Below are positions 6,001-8,252 of a DNA stretch of 8,252 nt, piece by piece (positions within the stretch are counted from its first letter, which is position 1; each line of letters begins with the position of its first letter). Both the position numbers and the translations under genes were made by a program. The DNA comes from Candidatus Omnitrophota bacterium (GTDB lineage: Bacteria > Omnitrophota > Gorgyraeia > Gygaellales > Profunditerraquicolaceae). The notes below the pieces were generated by a model that searched no databases, had not been told where the DNA came from, and saw nothing but the letters and a program-made list of their open reading frames with translations. The DNA is taken from assembly GCA_016867005.1 (NCBI GenBank), contig VGKM01000047.1, positions 1 through 8,252 on the forward strand, given 5' to 3'.

Positions 6001-8252
6001 ACGCCCCGCCGGTTATTTTAGTGGGTTTAATCGCTGTTACGCTGATTTTCTTCAAATATATCCTTCCCCGCTTGAATCATAAACAAGCACCCATCACTAA
6101 CAATCATAAAAAATACATAAAACTTGTTTTGGCAGCAGAAATTCTATACTGCGCTGTTGTTTTCTCCGGGTTGTACGGCGCATACAGGATAGGAAAATAC
6201 ACATCTTCGCCTATTGCAGCGGCCCAAACTGAAGAGAAAGGCGATTGTCTGTTAGTTGGCTGCGGATGTTATGCTGTCGGCGGCAATGGCATGTCGAGGT
6301 ATCTTATCGCTGATAATATAGGCCAGGGCGTAGGTTTGATTTTATATGATATAAATTCAAGAGTGGGGTTGGTTGCGCATTTTGAGCGCGGCCTTGATAC
6401 CCGGGAGTTATTTGACGATTTTCTGGAGAAATTAACATTTTTTGGGGCAAATAAAGATGGCCTTATCGCATGCATCATAGGAGGCAGGTCCGGGGCATCG
6501 GAAGCTGAAATTAACGTATTAAAGAATGAGCTGCGCTCAAGGGGTATTTATATTGCCTGGGAAGATGTGTTGGGCCAAGAAATAAGAAGCTTCTTTTTAG
6601 ATGTAAAGACAGGCGAGGTCAAGGTGACAAAATGCATCTTAGGCGGGCAAAAACCCGTTACTCCTCAAAAACAAAGCATGTCCTTATATCGCCATGCCCG
6701 GCCGGTGATGTTGTTATTTATAGGAGTAGGGGAATTAGGTGAATTTTTAAATTCAATCTTTGCACACGCGCCACCGGTAATCTTAGCGGGGTTAATAATT
6801 TATTTTGCGTATTCTCAAATTAAGAAAGCCGCAAAGTTTATCGCCAGTAAACTTAAGTTATTACAAATTTCTTTAAAGAGAGTTATAATAATATTGTTGT
6901 GCCTGGCGTCTTTATGGCCGATGAATGGGTGTGCGACTACTCCGGACTACAGAAGCATTGCTGAACACGAGCTGGCAAATAAGAATTATTATGGCGCCTA
7001 TATTAATTACTCTTTAGCTTTAAATCTCGCAAAGCAGCCATTAAAGAAGATTGATAGTTTGACCCCGGAAGAAAGGGCAAAATTCCTTGATACTATTAAT
7101 TATGGCTATATTTATTTTGTGGATGCGAATATGAGAAAAATCCTGTCAGAATTAGGTTTCTCCGAGGAGGAGTTAGAAGCAAACCGTGTAAAAACGGCAA
7201 GCAAAATTGCTTCGGGGATGTTTTTGCCGCCTTTTATAACGGGAAATAGCCCTGCGGGAAGTTTTCCTAATATGGGTATTCACCTGTCCAAAGAGGTAAT
7301 CGAGAGGAACAATTTTATTTCCAGCACTTTTAATTCCGCAAAATCCGGCGACCCGAATTCAGTGGAGCCGTTGATTTCAATCGTTTCTTCCCCGAAGGAA
7401 TATAATCCTGAGAACCGTTTTGACGCTGTGAAATATCTGAATAATTTTGAGTCCCCAAAAATAACAGAAGCTTTAATGAAATATTCCTTTGATGCCGACG
7501 ACAGCATACGCTACGTATCGATTTGGGCGCTGGGGAACAGGGCTGAGCCCGCAGCATTAAAAATATTTACCAAGGCATTAAAGGATAAGAATGTTTATAT
7601 CGTAAATGAGGCAATCATTGCTTTGGGAAAATTGGGCGACCAAAAAGCTTCTGCTGATCTGGTAAATTGTTATAAGCGGTACAAAAATAATGATGAGGTT
7701 GTGTTAAGGATAGCAATTGCTTTGGGGCAAATTGAAGATAGCGGCAATATTAAATTACTTATTAATCTGGCAAAGCACAAAAATAAAGAGATCCGTTCTG
7801 TGGCAATTTATGGCCTGTCCGGATACGATACAGAGCAAATTAATGCAATTAAACTGTCCGCTTTAAAAGATCCTGAGCCGATAGTGCGCCAGCAGGCGGT
7901 TTTAGTGCTTAAAGAAAAGGCCGCAGGCAATAAAGAAATAGCTGATGCGGTTTTAGGGCTGCTGAAGAGTGAGGCAAACCCGGATGTGATCCTTGCCTGC
8001 ATTGATGCATTAAGCGGCAATCCCGACCCGGAAGTTAAGGCAGTAGTTTCCGGGTTCAAGAATAATACCGACTGGAGAATGCGTTATGCCGTAGTTTTAC
8101 ATTTGGCAGTTTTCCCCGAAGAGGAAGCTGCTTTTGAAGTTGCGGGGATGCTGGATGACGAGAGAGAGGAAGTAAGGCAGGCAGCGGTTGCGGTTTTATC
8201 AGCCAGAGTGCCGGATTATCCCTGGGTTTTTGAGAGAATTTACCAGAAATTT
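1..8252 (+). CDS. Internal part of a giant multidomain membrane protein (partial at both ends)
   Basis: A single frame, first full codon at base 3, stays open for 2,750 codons to the last base; bases 1-2 (gc) end a codon that cannot be a stop. No start or stop codon of the gene lies in the window, so the true protein is longer than 2,750 residues. Recognised parts in order are a GHKL ATPase, a uridine-kinase-like P-loop domain, an FkbH-type HAD plus GNAT-like pair, three related transmembrane pairs, a CheD-like domain, a buried lipoprotein-like signal and HEAT repeats. Several long parts match nothing I know. Codon use looks even throughout, and I see no frameshift. The likely job is a membrane-anchored scaffold carrying enzyme domains, but its substrate is unknown. 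Giant proteins of this kind are known from Omnitrophota; that assignment is inference. Confidence is high for the reading frame and low for overall function. Confidence 0.95.
3..707 (+). other. Protein region, residues 1-235: unrecognised N-terminal part with HTTTH motif
   Basis: I do not recognise this region. It is soluble, with no membrane segment, and mixes short strands and helices. Near residues 128-133 it reads HTTTHE, after a hydrophobic strand (WIVVAADIA, about 112-120). The two His have the spacing of a zinc-protease HExxH motif, but the catalytic Glu position holds Thr. A cysteine-containing stretch (C101, C107, C140, C149) surrounds the motif. From about residue 150 to 235 the sequence is charged and probably helical, and leads into the ATPase domain. 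It could be the end of a decayed metalloprotease-like module, but that is weak inference from one short motif. Confidence 0.4.
708..1140 (+). other. Protein domain, residues 236-380: GHKL / histidine-kinase-type ATPase (HATPase_c)
   Basis: The Bergerat-fold ATP-binding motifs appear in the right order. The N box is RELMVNAYEA (E259, N263). The G1 box is IRDNGAG (D308, G310, G312). The glycine-rich G2 lid is RGKGGFGIPLSK (332-343), followed by EYHGGKIE and a closing GLGTQVTITLPV strand near 367-378. All ATP- and Mg-contacting residues I can place are present, so nucleotide binding is plausible. I see no HisKA-type phospho-acceptor motif (H-E/D-x-x) just upstream, so this may not be an ordinary sensor kinase; an anti-sigma-like, chaperone-like or partner-phosphorylating role is possible. 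Family assignment is confident; the activity is inferred. Confidence 0.85.
1230..1881 (+). other. Protein domain, residues 410-627: uridine-kinase-like P-loop domain with altered Walker A
   Basis: A hydrophobic strand FVVAIDG leads into a Walker A-like loop GNSGAFKTT (433-441). It then has SRDWF (D463), an HSFDDDEI segment like the NFDHPDAxD stretch of uridine kinases, a second strand ending IIEGNYLL (549-556) where those enzymes have their VxxEG motif, and a lid-like RRLPRD. This order matches the uridine kinase / phosphoribulokinase family, which transfers the ATP gamma-phosphate to a small-molecule hydroxyl. The last Gly of the canonical GxxxxGK[ST] is Phe438, while Lys439 and Thr440 are kept, so ATP binding may be weakened or lost. 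It sits directly before the FkbH-type domain, where other FkbH proteins often carry a different (SGNH-like) N-terminal part. Substrate is unknown. Confidence 0.7.
1914..2400 (+). other. Protein domain, residues 638-800: FkbH-type HAD-IIIC phosphatase fold
   Basis: The sequence carries the full HAD motif set in the FkbH style. Motif I is VLDCDGVLWQGIVGEDG, with nucleophile D645 and general acid/base D647. Motif II is NSKNN (S690), where most family members have SKND. Motif III lies in the strongly family-typical stretch IKANWQDKATNMREIA (K724), and motif IV is FLDDSVQQRELIR (D746, D747). In known pathways FkbH proteins take the glyceryl unit from 1,3-bisphosphoglycerate, remove phosphate and load it on an acyl carrier protein; related proteins take part in polyketide, polysaccharide and lipid modification. 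All catalytic positions look intact, in contrast to neighbouring domains. I see no acyl carrier domain (no GxDSL-type site) in the window, so the acceptor must be elsewhere or different. Confidence 0.92.
2430..2946 (+). other. Protein domain, residues 810-982: GNAT-like C-terminal half of the FkbH unit
   Basis: This follows the HAD part as in stand-alone FkbH proteins. The diagnostic stretch SRIAQLSQRTHQFNLT (840-855) matches the family's SRxAQLxxKTNQFNLT signature, and is followed by a YSxAxV segment, a DKFGNSGIVGL strand pair (about 879-889), and an EEFCLSCRALGLTVENAF stretch. It ends with a typical GNAT tail around YEQLGFHKEEE (953-963) and a VIWRL strand. The GNAT-like half of FkbH proteins is thought to do the acyl-transfer step; which residues act here cannot be told. 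Together with the HAD half, it makes a complete FkbH module of about 340 residues embedded in the giant chain. Confidence 0.88.
2991..3899 (+). other. Protein region, residues 997-1299: unrecognised soluble region
   Basis: I do not recognise this stretch. The first half (about 997-1050) is helical, and includes a leucine-rich RLSQEVLRKLLVLEINYIGF segment. It is followed by a probable beta-rich part with EGKYQAIKVANRE and a TKIKLMADGFIILKK strand pair, then ARLICYAVPLSSHLAALFG. The second half has charged helices (EKNTAEFRKL), a short cysteine-containing part (PCYFSDSCIGYLS), and an aromatic strand YYNVEIYYYNRS (about 1260-1271). It ends in a helix leading to the first membrane pair. There is no signal peptide or membrane segment, so it is presumably on the same side as the enzyme domains. 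An ATG at base 2991 begins the region, but no ribosome binding site precedes it and the frame is continuous, so it is not treated as a new gene. Confidence 0.5.
3900..4110 (+). repeat. Transmembrane pair, copy C (residues 1300-1370), most diverged member of the family
   Basis: A glycine-rich linker LTTDGAAGG (1300-1308) is followed by two hydrophobic helices. The first is CYAWPITLAIMLGGLAEYI (about 1311-1329) and the second is SVVVFILGAATFTVLLGLL (about 1346-1364), ending with a basic KAWK. The first helix keeps the pattern of copies A and B (an AW/AR-P start, then a G-x-L-x-E-[FY] turn), and the loop holds SP where A and B have HAPP. The relation is therefore suggested rather than certain. 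As a hairpin it would return the chain to the side it came from. Confidence 0.6.
4116..4679 (+). other. Protein region, residues 1372-1559: helical, unrecognised
   Basis: After the second membrane helix of copy C the chain is charged and almost entirely helix-forming, beginning with MVRKQLNKENRFIREILGLL. It has no strong motif, and hydrophobic heptad-like spacing is visible in places (for example HQKLHAKLASLFRDVSVLV, about 1456-1474), which may allow coiled-coil or bundle packing. It reads like the linker or dimerisation helices found after membrane segments of signalling proteins, but I can name no family. It ends in a Ser/Asn/Gly-rich stretch near 1555-1566 that looks like a flexible joint. 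Confidence 0.45.
4680..5892 (+). other. Protein region, residues 1560-1964: proline/aromatic segment then long helical region, unrecognised
   Basis: Residues about 1578-1626 are rich in Pro, Gly and aromatic residues (MLPPEPGTPEW, GERYGF, GGFQVFHHGEMPVPG, EPW), quite unlike the helical sequence on either side, and look like an extended or beta-type segment. From 1627 to 1964 the sequence is strongly helical and charged, with no motif I can name. Features include a DWPYALSREQ turn (about 1670-1679), tryptophan and tyrosine clusters (LWQFKYWRLEDI, 1742-1753), and a glycine turn GLGWGITAEI (1807-1816). It is soluble, with no hydrophobic segment long enough to cross a membrane, and ends just before membrane pair A. 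Function unknown. Confidence 0.45.
5904..6071 (+). repeat. Transmembrane pair, copy A (residues 1968-2023), HAPPVIL family
   Basis: Two hydrophobic helices, HAWLLLLLFTPGGLSEFW (1976-1993) and PPVILVGLIAVTLIFFKYIL (2002-2021), are joined by a short turn NSAHFIHA. The signature HAPPVIL is at 2000-2006. Copy B, about 760 bases downstream, has the same order: HA-x(2-3)-LLF, a G-x-L-x-E-F turn, an NS loop, HAPPVIL and GLI. The match is clear in protein but codons differ at most positions (for example cac gcc ccg ccg versus cac gcg cca ccg), so this is an old duplication or one kept by selection on the protein. Confidence 0.75.
6117..6236 (+). other. Signal-anchor-like helix with AxA-type end (residues 2039-2078)
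   Basis: A basic start NHKKYIK is followed by a hydrophobic helix LVLAAEILYCAVVFSGLYGA (2041-2060), a short polar stretch, and SPIAAAQTEE. The order (basic, hydrophobic, then small residues with AAA-Q) resembles a Sec signal peptide with a signal peptidase I-type end. The AAA lies about 12 residues after the helix, further than usual, so cleavage is doubtful. It is the third hydrophobic segment after the pair A helices and leads straight into the CheD-like domain, so that domain may lie on the opposite side of the membrane from the enzyme domains. Confidence 0.5.
6243..6629 (+). other. Protein domain, residues 2081-2209: CheD-like domain, catalytic Cys missing
   Basis: CheD proteins are chemoreceptor glutamine deamidases that use a Cys-His pair, with a Thr nearby. 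This domain follows the CheD pattern through its length: an opening LLVGCGCYAV strand; GQGVGLILYD (2107-2116) where CheD has the GSCVGVxLYD motif; SRVGLVAHF with His2126; a helix with LTFFGANKDGLIACIIGG where CheD has the lxxxGAxxxxLxAKxxGG segment; then NVLKNELRSRGIYIAWEDVLG and a closing FFLDVKTGEVKV. Length, about 130 residues, is near the family's usual size. The catalytic Cys is replaced by Gly2109, and the nearby Thr appears to be absent, while the His is kept, so it is predicted not to deamidate. There is no chemotaxis gene in view. Confidence 0.72.
6681..6842 (+). repeat. Transmembrane pair, copy B (residues 2227-2280), HAPPVIL family
   Basis: Two hydrophobic helices, PVMLLFIGVGELGEFL (2234-2249) and PPVILAGLIIYFAYSQI (2257-2273), have the HAPPVIL signature at 2255-2261 and a basic stretch KKAAKF after the second helix. 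It is the closest relative of copy A: both have HA at the start, a GELGEF / GGLSEF turn, an NS-x-F loop and HAPPVIL-x-GLI. It begins after a short Gln/Pro linker (GGQKPVTPQKQS) that closes the CheD-like domain. Confidence 0.75.
6873..6947 (+). other. Buried lipoprotein-signal-like segment (residues 2291-2315, Cys2310)
   Basis: The chain reads LKR, then the hydrophobic core VIIILLCLASLWPM, then NGC (Cys2310) and a polar ATTPDY. That is the layout of a bacterial lipoprotein signal peptide: basic n-region, hydrophobic h-region, a lipobox ending G-C, then a mature start. Here it is about 2,290 residues from any possible N-terminus and there is no ATG, GTG or TTG codon just upstream in the frame. 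It most likely acts as a membrane helix or is a relic of a separate lipoprotein gene that was fused in. The residue at -3 is Met rather than the usual Leu, so the lipobox is imperfect. Confidence 0.6.
6948..7361 (+). other. Protein region, residues 2316-2453: helical linker with one TPR-like repeat
   Basis: Just after Cys2310 comes SIAEHELANKNYYGAYINY followed by SLALNLA (about 2318-2343), with the small and aromatic spacing of a tetratricopeptide-type helix pair; I see only one such unit. A charged helix LTPEERAKFLDTINYGYIYF and a second, MRKILSELGFSEEELEANRVK, follow. A Pro/Gly-rich break, FLPPFITGNSPAGSFPNMG, is at about 2409-2427. The region has no family I can name. It connects the membrane part to the HEAT solenoid, and probably is the start of the same original lipoprotein. 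Confidence 0.45.
7362..8252 (+). repeat. Protein domain, residues 2454-2750: HEAT-type repeat solenoid, truncated by the window end
   Basis: About nine consecutive helix pairs of 30-33 residues are visible, with a tenth cut off. Each has a leading helix, a short D/N/P turn, then a helix with an R/V-x-x-A-x-x-x-L pattern: DDSIRYVSIWALGN, KNVYIVNEAIIALGKLGD, NDEVVLRIAIALGQI, NKEIRSVAIYGLSG, PEPIVRQQAVLVL, NPDVILACIDALSG, DWRMRYAVVLHLA and REEVRQAAVAVLSA. These are typical of HEAT / PBS-lyase-like HEAT repeats, which form curved scaffolds for protein binding and rarely act as enzymes. The repeats have diverged from each other in DNA, so they are not a recent expansion. The solenoid continues past the window. 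Confidence 0.88.

Noticed and set aside
6269..8059. Minus-strand ORFs antisense to the CheD-like and HEAT regions
   Set aside because: The + frame carries clear repeat and domain patterns here; the minus-strand translations are low in pattern and overlap each other in different frames.
1..8252. Possible alternative genetic code as the reason for the long open frame
   Set aside because: None of TAA, TAG or TGA occurs in the frame, so no stop needs to be read as an amino acid; the standard code explains it.

Overview
The whole 8,252-base window is one open reading frame on the + strand. It reads from the first complete codon at base 3 to the last base, 2,750 codons with no in-frame TAA, TAG or TGA. 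Neither the start nor the stop of the gene is inside the window. Residue numbers used here count from the codon at base 3, so residue n begins at base 3n. I see no intergenic DNA, RNA gene, CRISPR array, insertion sequence, promoter or terminator.

Organism (inference): a bacterium that encodes giant, multi-domain, membrane-linked proteins. The gene size, the moderately AT-rich coding sequence (many TTA/TTG Leu and AGA/AGG Arg codons) and the mix of HEAT repeats, signalling-like and FkbH-like domains fit the candidate phylum Omnitrophota (OP3), which is known for giant proteins. No taxonomic marker is present, so this is a suggestion only.

Layout, N to C: residues 1-235, unrecognised, with an HTTTH motif; 236-380, GHKL/histidine-kinase-type ATPase domain; 415-625, P-loop domain like uridine kinase, with an altered Walker A; 638-980, FkbH-type HAD-IIIC phosphatase fold plus its GNAT-like C-terminal half, catalytic residues intact; 997-1300, unrecognised; 1300-1370, transmembrane pair C; 1370-1970, two long, mainly helical unrecognised stretches; 1970-2062, transmembrane pair A plus a third signal-anchor-like helix; 2081-2209, CheD-like domain that has lost the catalytic Cys; 2227-2280, transmembrane pair B; 2291-2310, a lipoprotein-signal-like segment buried in the chain; 2310-2453, helical linker; 2454-2750, a HEAT-repeat solenoid running off the window.

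How it fits together (inference): the N-terminal third looks like cytoplasmic enzymes and signalling modules, and the C-terminal third is membrane hairpins alternating with passenger domains. Pairs A and B share the signature HAPPVIL and each is followed by a second, export-signal-like segment and then a soluble domain. This suggests growth by duplication of a membrane unit and by fusion of once-separate genes. Several domains appear to have lost catalytic residues, while FkbH seems intact.
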